Source of the DNA: Phycisphaerales bacterium
GTDB lineage: Bacteria > Planctomycetota > Phycisphaerae > Phycisphaerales > UBA1924
Assembly (NCBI GenBank): GCA_027083355.1
Contig: JALWOY010000081.1
Span: 1 to 64,000, forward strand
Length of the DNA: 64,000 nucleotides
Direction: 5' to 3'
Position 1 is the stretch's first letter, and every line of letters starts with the position of its first letter. The position numbers were made by a program, and so were the translations under genes. The notes under the pieces are model-generated. The model was not told the DNA's origin and ran no database searches. It saw nothing but the letters and a program-made list of their open reading frames with translations. This document shows, in pieces, positions 15,328 through 24,072 of the stretch.

Positions 15328-16458
15328 TCAGCGGTGCGAATCGAACCACGCCTGCATCGTCGCCTCGGCCGCGCCGCCGTACAGCACCCGCAGCATGTCC
15401 TCCGGCAGCGCCAGCCCCCGCAGCGTCGGGGCCGACATCTCGTCGTACCGCCCGGGATCGATCAGCATCAAATCAGGGTCCGCGATCGGGCTTTCGCCGA
15501 GGTACGCCGTCTCGAACATCGTCCGCATCGCCCAGTATCGGCTCGCGTACAACTCGAACGCCTCGGCCTCGCTCGACGCGAGATGCACCCCGAACCGCTC
15601 GGCCTCCGGGTCCGACGGCGCCAGATGCTCGTCGTTGGTCACGATGTCGGAGCCGAAAAGGATCCGCCCCCGCCAGCGTTTGAGGAACGCGACGACGTCC
15701 TCCCGCGGGTGTGCGCTCAACTCGCGCACCATCCACTTCGTCGCCGACGTGTCGAGGATCACGTTCGGGTGCCGGTCGAGCAGACCCGACAGAAAACCCA
15801 GATCCTCGGGCCAACCGCCCATATGCGCCAGCAGCCACGGCACCGGGTACCACCCGAGCATCCGCTCCAGCCCCTCGTACTGCCGCGCCTTGGTGCCGTA
15901 CCGATCGGTGTCGGCGTACTTCGTCGCGAACCAGGTGTCCGGGTCGGCCACGTGTGCCATCAGCATCATGCCCAGCTCGACCGCCCGGTCCGCCACCTTC
16001 CGTCGCCACAGCCCGTCGATCGGCACGAGCGTCTCCGGGTCCTCCATGCCCTCGACGAGGTCACGCAGCCGCGGGGCGGCCCAGAACTTCACGCACCGGG
16101 CCCCGAACTCGCCGTGCCACCGTTCGAGATTCTCGAGAAAACCCCGCGTCATCGCGTGCTCGCGGTCGTCGGCCATGTATTCGGGGATCGCGATGAACTC
16201 GGCCGCGTCGCCCAACACACCTCGCACCGATGCCGCCTGCGAAAGTTGCGTCTGCGAATACACCCGCACCACGCCGTATAGATCCGCCGCCCGTTTCCAG
16301 ATCGCGGCGGCCCGGGGGCCGTTGATGTGCGCATGGGCGTCGATGATCGGCCGGACGGGCCGGCCCAGCCGCCCCGCCTCGGCTTCATAATCCAGACCCA
16401 ACCGGTTCGCGGGCGTCGGGTCGCGACCGGTCGTGATAGGCTTTGATTGAACGGACAT
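15328..16458 (-). CDS. Amidohydrolase (TIM-barrel, amidohydrolase_2 family)
   Basis: This 376-aa metal-dependent hydrolase or decarboxylase has the PF04909 fold. The metal-ligand pattern is visible: IIDAHAHI (about residues 38-45), MMLMAHVADPDTW and WLLAHMGGW mid-chain, and ILFGSDIV near 275 supplying the catalytic Asp. Substrate cannot be assigned. Relatives include dihydroxybenzoate decarboxylase-like enzymes. The ATG at 16458 lies just 6 bases from the start codon of the divergent glycosyltransferase gene, so the two promoters must overlap each other's coding ends. Confidence 0.82.
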   Translation of the reverse strand: MSVQSKPITTGRDPTPANRLGLDYEAEAGRLGRPVRPIIDAHAHINGPRAAAIWKRAADLYGVVRVYSQTQLSQAASVRGVLGDAAEFIAIPEYMADDREHAMTRGFLENLERWHGEFGARCVKFWAAPRLRDLVEGMEDPETLVPIDGLWRRKVADRAVELGMMLMAHVADPDTWFATKYADTDRYGTKARQYEGLERMLGWYPVPWLLAHMGGWPEDLGFLSGLLDRHPNVILDTSATKWMVRELSAHPREDVVAFLKRWRGRILFGSDIVTNDEHLAPSDPEAERFGVHLASSEAEAFELYASRYWAMRTMFETAYLGESPIADPDLMLIDPGRYDEMSAPTLRGLALPEDMLRVLYGGAAEATMQAWFDSHR

Positions 16459-16464
16459 CGACCG

Positions 16465-17718
16465 ATGGTAGACCAGCCCACCCCGAACACACTCGACGAG
16501 CCGCAAGCCGTGCTCAGCCCGCACCGACGCGACCGCGCCGACGCCGGCCGGCGGCTGCCGCGCGTGGCCCTCGCCCACGATTGGCTCGTCGCCCGCCGGG
16601 GGGGCGAGGCCGTGCTCGAACGCATCGCCCGGATCGTGCGCACGAACTACATCCACGCGGGCCTCTACACGCTCTTCCGCAAAGGCGGGCACACCTTCAG
16701 CGCCCTCGAAGGGTTCGACATCCACGTCAGCAAACTCAACCTGCTGCCCGGGCCCGCCCGGCGATGGCTGCTGCCGCTCTACCCCGCGGCCGTCAACGGG
16801 CTCTCCGACCGGCTCGCCAGACAAACCGAGGGATCACCCATCGACCTGCTCGTCTCGACCAGCTCGGGGCTGATCAAGGGCATGCGCGCGCCCGGGTCCG
16901 CCCGGCACCTGTGCTACTGCCACGCCCCGGCCCGCTACCTCTGGTCGATCCAGGACGAATACACCCGAGGCCCGGGCGGCGCGGTGCGCAAAGCCGGGTT
17001 CTCGATGTTCGGCGAGCGGCTGCGGCAATGGGACCGCAAAACGACGACCAACGTCGACGCGTTCATCGCCAACAGCCGGCACACCGCCCGCGAGATCGAA
17101 CGCTGCTTCGCCCGCGAGGCCGAGGTGATCCACCCACCCGTGCGCACGGAGCTGTTCACCCCCGATCCTTCGGTCAAGCGCGAGGATTTCTGGCTCGTCG
17201 CCGGGGCGCTCGAGCCGTACAAGCGCACGGACCTTGCGATCTCCGCGGCGATGTTCGCGGGCCGCCGGCTGCTGATCGCAGGAACGGGTTCGCAGGCCGG
17301 GGCGTTGAAGGCTTTCGCCAAAAAAGAGGCCCGCCGGCTGGCGAAAGTGGGCATGGGCAAACGCCGCGACACGCTCGTCGAGTTCCTCGGCCGCGTCGAC
17401 GACGCGACGCTGATCGGGCTGTACCGCCGGGCGCGGTGCCTGATCTTCCCGCAGATCGAGGATTTCGGGATCGTCGCGGTCGAGGCGCAGGCGTGCGGGT
17501 GCCCGGTGGTGGCCCGGCGTGCGGGTGGGGCGTTGGATTCGGTGCTCGAAGGGCGAACGGGGTGCTTCTTCAACGAGCCGGATTCCGAGTCGCTGCGCAA
17601 GGCGGCCGATCATGTGCCCGAGGGCGTGGACGAGCAGTGCCGCGCGCACGCCGAGCGGTTCAGCGAGGCCGCGTTCGATGCGAAGATGCACGCGGCGATG
17701 GAGCGGATGCTCGCGTAA
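16465..17718 (+). CDS. Family 4 glycosyltransferase
   Basis: This 417-aa GT-B enzyme probably adds sugar to a surface polysaccharide. The N-terminal domain starts at RVALAHDWLVARRGGEAVLERI. The acceptor side contains CYCHAPARYLW. The nucleotide-sugar domain shows VAGALEPYKRTDLAI, then LVEFLGRVDDATLIGLYRRAR and the catalytic EDFGIVAVEAQACGCPVVA (E-x7-E like). The pattern matches mannosyltransferases of the WbaZ/WcaC group, but donor and acceptor are unproven. ATG at 16465; a longer GTG start would overlap the divergent gene. A small GTGGGCGTCTCGCCCAC hairpin follows the stop. Confidence 0.88.
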   Translation: MVDQPTPNTLDEPQAVLSPHRRDRADAGRRLPRVALAHDWLVARRGGEAVLERIARIVRTNYIHAGLYTLFRKGGHTFSALEGFDIHVSKLNLLPGPARRWLLPLYPAAVNGLSDRLARQTEGSPIDLLVSTSSGLIKGMRAPGSARHLCYCHAPARYLWSIQDEYTRGPGGAVRKAGFSMFGERLRQWDRKTTTNVDAFIANSRHTAREIERCFAREAEVIHPPVRTELFTPDPSVKREDFWLVAGALEPYKRTDLAISAAMFAGRRLLIAGTGSQAGALKAFAKKEARRLAKVGMGKRRDTLVEFLGRVDDATLIGLYRRARCLIFPQIEDFGIVAVEAQACGCPVVARRAGGALDSVLEGRTGCFFNEPDSESLRKAADHVPEGVDEQCRAHAERFSEAAFDAKMHAAMERMLA

Positions 17719-18073
17719 GTGGGCGTCTCGCCCACTGATTCGATCGGCAAGGTTTCCGGGTGTTTATAGAGATGATCGTTCCCACGCGGTCGCGGCTCGT
17801 TGTCTGCGTTGCGGAACGCATTCCCGAAATGAGACCCCGCTTCAGACTCGGGTGTTTTCCTCGGTCGACGGACTGCCGGGCGACGGGGGTTATCGGGCGT
17901 GCCGTGATTTTCCGGGAACCCTTGCACGGGGCGGGGCGAAGCGGATATCACTGAGGGGACGGATTGAACTGACCTGTATTTCTGATACCGACGATTGATC
18001 CGGTGCGTACAGGCCTCGGCGATCCGCCGCATCCCATGTCTTCTGCTTCGCCGACTCGCAAAGAGGGGATCCG
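17719..18073. other. Intergenic region with a small palindrome
   Basis: GTGGGCGTCTCGCCCAC (17719-17735) directly after the glycosyltransferase stop is a hairpin of the family F type. Beyond it I see no gene, tRNA or repeat. The promoter of the subtilase gene should lie here, but no convincing -35/-10 pair stands out. Confidence 0.4.
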
Positions 18074-20065
18074 ATGAAAACATTGCGCACAGCGACTGCT
18101 CTTTCCGCGACCGCCCTGACCGCGTGCGGCGTCCTCGCGGCCTCGGGATCGAACGTCTCGGCACCGGCTTCATACGGCCCCCGCGCCGTGATGCTCGCCG
18201 CGCCTGTGCGGGCCGGGCTCGAAACATTGATCGTCGCCGACCCCTCGGCCCGGACCAGCCCGGCGTGGCGCGTGAACTCCGACCTCGCCGACAAGGCCGG
18301 CGTGATCCCCGCGCCGGCGGCCGGTTACACCGTCACGAATCGGGTGATCGTCCGGACGGACAAGCCGGCCTCGATCGCGGAGGCGGTGCGTCGACGCTTC
18401 GCCGGGCGGGCGATGATGCGGTCGGCTGGGGTCCGAGGCTACACGATCATCGAGACGGGTTCCGTTGCCGATGCGGTGGCGCTGGCGGCCGAGCTCCGGG
18501 CCTCGGGCGCGGTCGGGTCGGCGGAAGTCGATATCGAGAGGCCGCGGGTTCTGCGGGGCTCGCTGCCGGACGATCCGCTGTTTGCGAGCCAGTGGCATCT
18601 TCGAAACACTTCGATCCCCGATGCCGATGTGAATGCCGAGGCGGCGTGGGCGATGGGTTATACGGGCGCCGGTGTGATCGTGGGCGTGACCGAGGGCGGG
18701 TTCCAGACGACGCATCCGGATATCGCCCCGCACTTCAACACCGACGCCAGCCAGAGCGGGGGCGTCGCCAGCGGGCACGCCACCAGCGTCGCGGGCGTCT
18801 TCGGCGCCGTCGGCAACAACGCCACCGGGGTCACCGGGCTGGCGTACGACTGCGGTGTATCGGCGCAGATCATCGGCACCGCCGCCCAGACGGCCGAGGC
18901 GTTCACGTATCGCAACGACCTCAACGACATCAAGAACGATTCGTGGGGCCCGTTCGACACGGGCAAGCTGTGGGATGATTTCGCCTCGTCGATCGAGCTG
19001 GACGCGCTCCGCGATTCCGCCCAGTTGGGCCGGGGCGGGCTGGGGACCATCACCTGCTGGGCCGCGGGCAACGGTGGCTCTGCGGACCGTGTGGATTACG
19101 ACCCGTTCACCAGCAGCCGATTCACGTTCGCCATCGGCGCCATCGGCGACCTCGACCGCGAAGCGGGCTACAACGAGACGGGCTCGTCGATGCTCGCGGT
19201 GACGCACTCGAGCGGCAACAACCGCAGCATCACGACGACCACGGCGGGTTCGAACTACACCAGTTTCTTCGGGGGCACCAGCAGCGCCAGCCCGCTCGCG
19301 GCGGGGGCGATCGCGCTGGCGCTCCAGGCCAATCCTCTGTTGTCGTGGCGCGACGTGCAGGCCCTGATCGTCGAGACGGCCCGCATGAACGACCCGCTCG
19401 ATACCAGCTGGACCACCAACGCCGCCGGGTACGAGATCAGCGAGAAGTTCGGCTTCGGTGCCATCGACGCGGGTGCGCTGGTCGCCGCGGCCGAGGGGTG
19501 GGTGAACCTCCCCCCCGAGACGAGTGCCACCGGGGGCACGGTCGCCGTCGGGACGCCCCTGCCGGACAACGACCCGGCGGGGGTGGTGTCCACCGCCGAT
19601 ATCGCCGAGGATCTCACGATCGAGTCGGTTGTTCTCAACATCAACCTGACGACGACGAATGTGGGCGATCTGCGGATCGTGCTCACAAGCCCCGAGGGGA
19701 CCGAATCCGTTTTCATGGTGCCCCACACCGACCCTTCCGACGACATCAGCGGGTTCGATTTCATGTCGCTGCGTTCCTGGGGGGAATCGTCGGCGGGGAC
19801 GTGGACCGTGCGGATCTCCGACGAGAAAGCCGGCGACGCGGCGGTGTGGCAGGACTTCACCCTGACCGTGTACGGGACGGCGACGGGGTGCAACGCGGCG
19901 GATATCGCCGAGCCCTTCGGGCAACTCGACCTCGGGGATATCAGTCTGTTCATCAGCGCGTTCTTAAACCAGCAGCCCGAGGCCGATATCGCCGACCCGG
20001 CGGGGGTGTGGGATCTCGCGGATGTGCAGGCGTTCGTGTCGGCTTTCTCGGCGGGGTGCCCATAA
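18074..20065 (+). CDS. Secreted subtilisin-like protease with P domain and GC dockerin (protease 2)
   Basis: This 663-aa S8 family protein follows the kexin plan: signal peptide (about 1-30), a propeptide with a long prodomain, catalytic domain (190-470), P/Homo-B domain (about 495-600, SVVLNINLTTTNVGDLRIVL..GTWTVRISDEKAGD) and the GC-type double dockerin ending SAGCP. The His (GHATSVAG, H235), oxyanion Asn (WAAGNGG) and Ser (GGTSSASP, S403) are present. The first triad residue is Glu, not Asp (VGVTEGGFQTTHPD, E207), so activity may be altered. GAGGGG lies before the ATG. It is probably exported by the Sec system and then displayed or secreted. Sequence resembles calcium-dependent proprotein convertases. 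Confidence 0.87.
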   Translation: MKTLRTATALSATALTACGVLAASGSNVSAPASYGPRAVMLAAPVRAGLETLIVADPSARTSPAWRVNSDLADKAGVIPAPAAGYTVTNRVIVRTDKPASIAEAVRRRFAGRAMMRSAGVRGYTIIETGSVADAVALAAELRASGAVGSAEVDIERPRVLRGSLPDDPLFASQWHLRNTSIPDADVNAEAAWAMGYTGAGVIVGVTEGGFQTTHPDIAPHFNTDASQSGGVASGHATSVAGVFGAVGNNATGVTGLAYDCGVSAQIIGTAAQTAEAFTYRNDLNDIKNDSWGPFDTGKLWDDFASSIELDALRDSAQLGRGGLGTITCWAAGNGGSADRVDYDPFTSSRFTFAIGAIGDLDREAGYNETGSSMLAVTHSSGNNRSITTTTAGSNYTSFFGGTSSASPLAAGAIALALQANPLLSWRDVQALIVETARMNDPLDTSWTTNAAGYEISEKFGFGAIDAGALVAAAEGWVNLPPETSATGGTVAVGTPLPDNDPAGVVSTADIAEDLTIESVVLNINLTTTNVGDLRIVLTSPEGTESVFMVPHTDPSDDISGFDFMSLRSWGESSAGTWTVRISDEKAGDAAVWQDFTLTVYGTATGCNAADIAEPFGQLDLGDISLFISAFLNQQPEADIADPAGVWDLADVQAFVSAFSAGCP

Positions 20066-20209
20066 CGTGATTCTGGGGCCGATCCGCGGGTCGGACGCAG
20101 CCGGGGGCGGCCCGGCGGGTAGAATCCTCGCATCAAACGGGCGAACCCCGGGTTTGTCCGGTGCGTATCCACGCCGGTTGGCGGAGACGCGAGCATCAGG
20201 AGATCTCGG

Positions 20210-21400
20210 ATGAAAAGCACGAACGTGTTCCGTATGGTGTCGGTTCTGATCGGCTTGGTCTGCACGGGCGTCGCCTCGGCCCAGTTGCCCCCGCCGCCCC
20301 CCGAGATCGCCCGGCCCGTGGGCGCCGCCGGCATGCTGAAGTTCGATGAGGATTCGTTCTCCTTCGGCGACATCTGGGACCACAAGAAGGTCACGCACGA
20401 ATTCACGTTCACCAACACGGGCACCGAGCCGCTCACGATCACGGACGTCAAGTCGTCGTGCGGGTGCACGGTGCCGTCGCTGACCAAGACGGTGTACGCC
20501 CCCGGGGAATCCGGGAAGATCACGGTGATCTTCAACCCCGAGAACCGCAGCGGGCCGCAGCACAAGGTCATCACCGTTACCACGGACAGCAAGCTGACGC
20601 CGACCGTGAAAGTCGCGTTCACCGCCAAGGTCTCGAAGGTGCTCGATATCAAGCCCCCGGTGGCCAACGTCGGCCGGATTTTCAAGAACGAGGAAAAGGG
20701 CCTCAAGGTCCACATCATCGGGCGCACGGACGACTTCAAGGCCTGGCCCGCGGAGAAGCAGCCCGAAGAATCGAAATATTTCCACGTCGAATCCGTGGAA
20801 ACGGTGGAGACACAGGTCGACGGCAAGCCGCGGCGTGAGACGGTGGTCCGGGTGTGGGTCGAGAAGGGTGTGCCCGTCGGGCGGCACTCGGCGGGGCTGA
20901 TCATCAAGACGAACGACCCCCGCCGGCCCGAGCTCGAACTGCGGTGCATCGTGACCGTCGTGGGCGATCTGCAGGGGCGCCCGCCCCGATTCGCCCTCGG
21001 GCGTCTGGAGCCGGGGCAGGATTTCGAGCAGAGTGTCCACCTCGTCAACCGCGTCGCCGACCCGTTCAAGATCGTGAGCGTCGAATCGACGGGCGAGGTC
21101 GGCCAGCTTGATATCTCGTACGCCCCCGTCGAGGAAGGCAAGTACGACGCGTACGAGATTACCGTGCACGGTGTCGCCCCGCAGGAAAACGAGCGCATCC
21201 TCGGGCGTATCCTCGTCCACACCGACATGCCCGAGGAGCCAACCGTCGAGTTGCCCATCTACGGCTTCGTGAACTCGAAGAAAGCCCCCGTCCCGCAGAC
21301 CACGCTCAAGCCCGCGAACAAGGAAAAAATGGTCCATCCCGAGGGCAAGCCGATCCGCAAGCTCATTCCCCGGAAGAAAAAGGACGGCTCGGGTGGCTGA
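20210..21400 (+). CDS. DUF1573 Ig-like periplasmic protein, first gene of a redox-type operon
   Basis: This 396-aa exported protein has signal peptide MKSTNVFRMVSVLIGLVCTGVASA. Its first domain, about residues 40-140, is DUF1573 (LKFDEDSFSFGDIWDHKKVTHEFTFTN, then TDVKSSCGCTVPS with the signature CGC), an Ig-like fold common in planctomycetes and Bacteroidetes and found with redox or sulfur systems. The remainder is a repeat of similar beta domains. A TAGAAT -10-like box is at 20120-20125. The gene is translationally coupled to the rhodanese gene: its stop TGA (21398-21400) lies inside that gene's start region. Function is unknown; an assembly or structural role is inferred. Confidence 0.85.
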   Translation: MKSTNVFRMVSVLIGLVCTGVASAQLPPPPPEIARPVGAAGMLKFDEDSFSFGDIWDHKKVTHEFTFTNTGTEPLTITDVKSSCGCTVPSLTKTVYAPGESGKITVIFNPENRSGPQHKVITVTTDSKLTPTVKVAFTAKVSKVLDIKPPVANVGRIFKNEEKGLKVHIIGRTDDFKAWPAEKQPEESKYFHVESVETVETQVDGKPRRETVVRVWVEKGVPVGRHSAGLIIKTNDPRRPELELRCIVTVVGDLQGRPPRFALGRLEPGQDFEQSVHLVNRVADPFKIVSVESTGEVGQLDISYAPVEEGKYDAYEITVHGVAPQENERILGRILVHTDMPEEPTVELPIYGFVNSKKAPVPQTTLKPANKEKMVHPEGKPIRKLIPRKKKDGSGG

Positions 21401-22058
21401 TGCTTCCCTCTCGGCACGCGTCCTCGCGTTGATCGGCCTGGCAACCATCGCGGGCGGTGTGCATTCGCTCGTCGTCCCAGTCCACCTCGAGCGCGAGGGC
21501 GGCGGGTTCACCATCCCCGGCGAAAACGAGCACCCCGACAGCACCGGCCCATCAACCCCGACCACGCCGGACGGGGAATCGACGAAAGCCCCGTCCGCCT
21601 CGGACACACCGTCGGCGGGCGCATCGGCTGAGACCAACGCAGCGGAGTCCACAGGGGCGGGGGCGGGGGCGGCCGAGCCCGCGGGCAAGATCTCGCTCGA
21701 TCTCGCCTCGCGCCTGCATGAAAAGTTCCTCGCGGGCGAGCCGATCCTGTTCCTTGACGCTCGCAACCCGGAGGATTTCAACGCGGGCCACGTCGAGGGC
21801 GCTCTGAACATGCCCCATTCCCGCCTCAGCGGGGGTGACGGGCTGGATGAACTGGCGATGCTCGCCACCCCCGGCGACGGCACGCTGCTCGTGGTCTATT
21901 GCACGGGGGGCGAATGCGAGGCGAGCGAGGACGCCGCGATCCTGCTCGAAGCCGCGGGGTACAACAACATCGCCATCATGGCCGACGGGTATGACGCCTG
22001 GCACGACGCCGGGCTCCCGGTCGAAGAGCCCACCCCGGGCGCGGGAGAATCGCCGTGA
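21393..22058 (+). CDS. Membrane-anchored rhodanese-like protein
   Basis: This 221-aa protein starts with a hydrophobic N-terminal segment (LSARVLALIGLATIAGGVHSLVVP) acting as signal anchor, then an extended Pro/Thr/Ala linker (residues 35-95), then a rhodanese domain. Motifs are DARNPEDFNAGHVEGALNMPHS and the active loop VVYCTGGECEASE with the thiol Cys (about residue 169). This is a single-domain sulfurtransferase-like fold facing the periplasm. GTG start at 21393 overlaps the DUF1573 stop; the next gene overlaps its stop at 22055. Its neighbours suggest a periplasmic thiol or sulfur relay (inference). Confidence 0.85.
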   Translation: MADASLSARVLALIGLATIAGGVHSLVVPVHLEREGGGFTIPGENEHPDSTGPSTPTTPDGESTKAPSASDTPSAGASAETNAAESTGAGAGAAEPAGKISLDLASRLHEKFLAGEPILFLDARNPEDFNAGHVEGALNMPHSRLSGGDGLDELAMLATPGDGTLLVVYCTGGECEASEDAAILLEAAGYNNIAIMADGYDAWHDAGLPVEEPTPGAGESP

Positions 22059-22588
22059 AAATCTGGCAGTGGATCGAATCGATCCTGCTCCTGCTACCGG
22101 TTCGGCTCGCTCTGGCGGGCCTGTTCGGCATGGCGGCCGTGCTCAAACTGAGCGACCCGCAGGCGTTCGCGTTCTCGATCAAGGCCTACGAGGTGTTCGA
22201 CCCGTCGACGCAGGGCCACGCGATCGTGCTGCTCGCGTTCGTCATCCCGTGGGCCGAGCTGCTCGCCGCGTTGTGCCTGCTTCTGGGGGTGTGGACCCGG
22301 GCCGCGGCGGTGCTGCTGGTGCTGATGCTCCTCGCCTTCACCGCGGGCCTGCTCCACGTCATCTCCAACAACATCGACATCGAGTGCGCCTGCTTCGGGA
22401 ACTATCAACTCGTCTGCAAAGGCCCGGCCGGGTGGTGCAACATCGCCCGGAACGCGGTGCTGATGGTCGCGTCGGCCCTGCTCGTCTGGCGCGGCGGGGG
22501 GCTGCTCGCCGTCGACGCGGCCATCGCACGCCGGGGAACCTCCCGCACAGATCCCGACGGGGTGGATCGGGCCTCGGACCCGGCATAA
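22055..22588 (+). CDS. MauE/DoxX-like membrane protein
   Basis: This 177-aa integral membrane protein has four transmembrane helices (LLLLPVRLALAGLFGMAAVLK, IVLLAFVIPWAELLAALCLLLG, AAAVLLVLMLLAFTAGLLHVI, VLMVASALLVW). The motif IDIECACFG (CxC with trailing G) is characteristic of the MauE family, which helps form disulfide bonds in methylamine dehydrogenase and is also fused to VKOR-like or DoxX domains. It starts with GTG overlapping the rhodanese stop, closing a three-gene coupled operon. Its Cys pair is a plausible redox partner for the rhodanese and the DUF1573 CGC motif. Confidence 0.85.
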   Translation: MKIWQWIESILLLLPVRLALAGLFGMAAVLKLSDPQAFAFSIKAYEVFDPSTQGHAIVLLAFVIPWAELLAALCLLLGVWTRAAAVLLVLMLLAFTAGLLHVISNNIDIECACFGNYQLVCKGPAGWCNIARNAVLMVASALLVWRGGGLLAVDAAIARRGTSRTDPDGVDRASDPA

Positions 22589-22599
22589 AACTCTGACCC

Positions 22600-22619
22600 G
22601 GCGGGGTTTGTCCCGCCGA
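22600..22619 (+). other. Hairpin between MauE-like gene and rpsR
   Basis: GGCGGGGTTTGTCCCGCC forms a clean stem with a short TTTG-type loop but lacks a T-tract after it. It may be a weak terminator or an RNA stability element, since the rpsR start lies 53 bases further on. Confidence 0.4.
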
Positions 22620-22671
22620 CCCGTCGCCCGGGCGGAACCCGGGCCGAACAGACCGCGACGGAGAACCACGC

Positions 22672-22914
22672 ATGAGCCGATTCGGACGATTCCACACACC
22701 TTCCAAGAGCAATGTCACCAAGGTCAGCGAGAACGGCGTGCTCTATGTCGACTGGAAAAATGTCGACGACCTCCGCCGGATGATGACCCCCAACGGCAAG
22801 ATCTACGGCCGCAAGCGGCTGGGCACCAACGCCCGCGAGCAGCGGCTCATCGCACAGGCGATCAAACGGGCCCGGTTCATGGGGCTGCTGCCCTACACCT
22901 CCGCGACGCTCTGA
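22672..22914 (+). CDS. rpsR: 30S ribosomal protein S18
   Basis: This 80-aa ribosomal protein binds 16S rRNA beside S6. The body VDWKNVDDLRRMMTPNGKIYGRKRLGTNAREQRLIAQAIKRARFMGLLPYTS carries the S18 signature (about residues 26-78). The N-terminal part is a divergent basic extension. It is normally encoded in rpsF-ssb-rpsR-rplI, but here no such neighbours occur. A GGAG-like site (acggagaacc) precedes the ATG. The following msrC-type gene starts 9 bases after its stop. Confidence 0.95.
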   Translation: MSRFGRFHTPSKSNVTKVSENGVLYVDWKNVDDLRRMMTPNGKIYGRKRLGTNAREQRLIAQAIKRARFMGLLPYTSATL

Positions 22915-22923
22915 ACACCCCCC

Positions 22924-23454
22924 ATGCTCAGCACAGATCAAAGCGAGCCCGCCGCCATCTTTGACGGGTTGGTCGATGCTGCGCGTGCATTCTCCGGAGA
23001 TCGTGCGCACAGGATGCGGTCGGCCGCGGACGCCCTGTGGGAAGCCCTCCATCCCCTCGGCGTGTCGTGGATCGGTTTCTACGAGATCGCCCCTGAAAAC
23101 AACACACACGGGGCCGAGCCCGGCAACGCCATGATCCTCGGCCCCCACCGCGACAAGCCCGCGTGCAGCCCCATCGGCCTGCACGGCGCCTGCGGCCGAT
23201 CGTGGCGACAGTGCCGGGCGATGGTCGTCACCGACGTGGCGAACCTCGGCGAGGACTACGTCGCGTGCGACCCGCGCGACCGGGCCGAGCTCGTGCTCCC
23301 GTGCCTCGACGCGGACGGCTCCTGCTGGGGCGTGCTGGACGCGGACAGTTACGAGCCGCGCTGTTTCGATCTTGAAGATGCCCGCCACCTCGGGCGGTTC
23401 CTCGTCGCCGCGGGCCTGACGCATGAAGTCGATCGAGACCCCCTCCTGATCTGA
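22924..23454 (+). CDS. GAF-domain free methionine (R)-sulfoxide reductase-like protein
   Basis: This 176-aa single GAF-domain protein resembles fRMsr (MsrC/YebR), which reduces free methionine-R-sulfoxide with thioredoxin. All three family cysteines align: KPAC (about residue 79), GACG (about 89) and VACD (about 115). SWIGFYEI near the start and GVLDADSYEP near the end match the binding pocket. The ATG at 22924 begins 9 bases after rpsR, so it is probably cotranscribed. The inserted residues GLHGA and RSWRQC differ from the typical PFGRGVCG loop, so substrate range may vary. Confidence 0.78.
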   Translation: MLSTDQSEPAAIFDGLVDAARAFSGDRAHRMRSAADALWEALHPLGVSWIGFYEIAPENNTHGAEPGNAMILGPHRDKPACSPIGLHGACGRSWRQCRAMVVTDVANLGEDYVACDPRDRAELVLPCLDADGSCWGVLDADSYEPRCFDLEDARHLGRFLVAAGLTHEVDRDPLLI

Positions 23455-23559
23455 TCAACATGCGGGTATGCCACCGCACCGAAACTGCACCCGTCAACGC
23501 CCCGCCGCCCTCCTACAGGACTCATCCACCCGAATTGGTGGAGGCAACGGGTCTGAAAC

Positions 23560-24072
23560 TCAACCGAACATTTTGACCGTGAGGACCTGGCCGACGTAGA
23601 TCTCGTGGTCGGCGTCGAGATCGAAGTGGCGGACGACTTCACAGTCGAAGGCGGCGATGCACCGCTTCGGGACCGGGGCACCGGAACCGAGATCCTCGGT
23701 CGGGATGGCGTCGAACGGGTCCCCCCCACCCACGGGCTCGGCCCCGACCGGAAACTTCCGCATCAAAAGACGGTCATCCGGACGGACCACGCACAAGGCG
23801 AAATGGTGGCTGTCGCGGATCAACGGCTCGATGACGTGTCCCTTCCGTGACGCCACGGCGATCAGCACCGGGACATCGGCGCATCGCATCACGTTCCGGA
23901 CACGGATACCCGACCGTTCCGTGTCGTGCGCCGCGGTGATGAGAAACACCCCCTCCGGGAGCAATTTCAGGGCCTCGTCGATCGGCCCCCGGACCGTGGC
24001 GACCTCTTCGGGGCCGTCGGCCGGGGCGTTCTCGGGGTTGCTGGGCGGTCTGGGGTCTTCCGGGGAGCGCAT
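23560..24072 (-). CDS. Flavin reductase-like FMN-binding protein
   Basis: This 170-aa protein resembles the flavin reductase / FMN-binding split-barrel family. It shows LLPEGVFLITAAHDTERSGIRVRNVMRCADVPVLIAVASRKGHVIEPLIRDSHHFALCVV, then a Cys-rich FDCEVVRHFDLDADHEIYVGQVLTV, matching the usual F-G-V-ITA...V-(S/N)P-V-AV..-H-..I..S..F-..vL...Q pattern. It begins at the ATG at 24072 after a low-complexity Pro-rich lead that follows RSPEDPRPPSN. Convergent with the msrC-like gene. Its partner oxygenase, if any, is not visible nearby. Confidence 0.8.
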   Translation of the reverse strand: MRSPEDPRPPSNPENAPADGPEEVATVRGPIDEALKLLPEGVFLITAAHDTERSGIRVRNVMRCADVPVLIAVASRKGHVIEPLIRDSHHFALCVVRPDDRLLMRKFPVGAEPVGGGDPFDAIPTEDLGSGAPVPKRCIAAFDCEVVRHFDLDADHEIYVGQVLTVKMFG

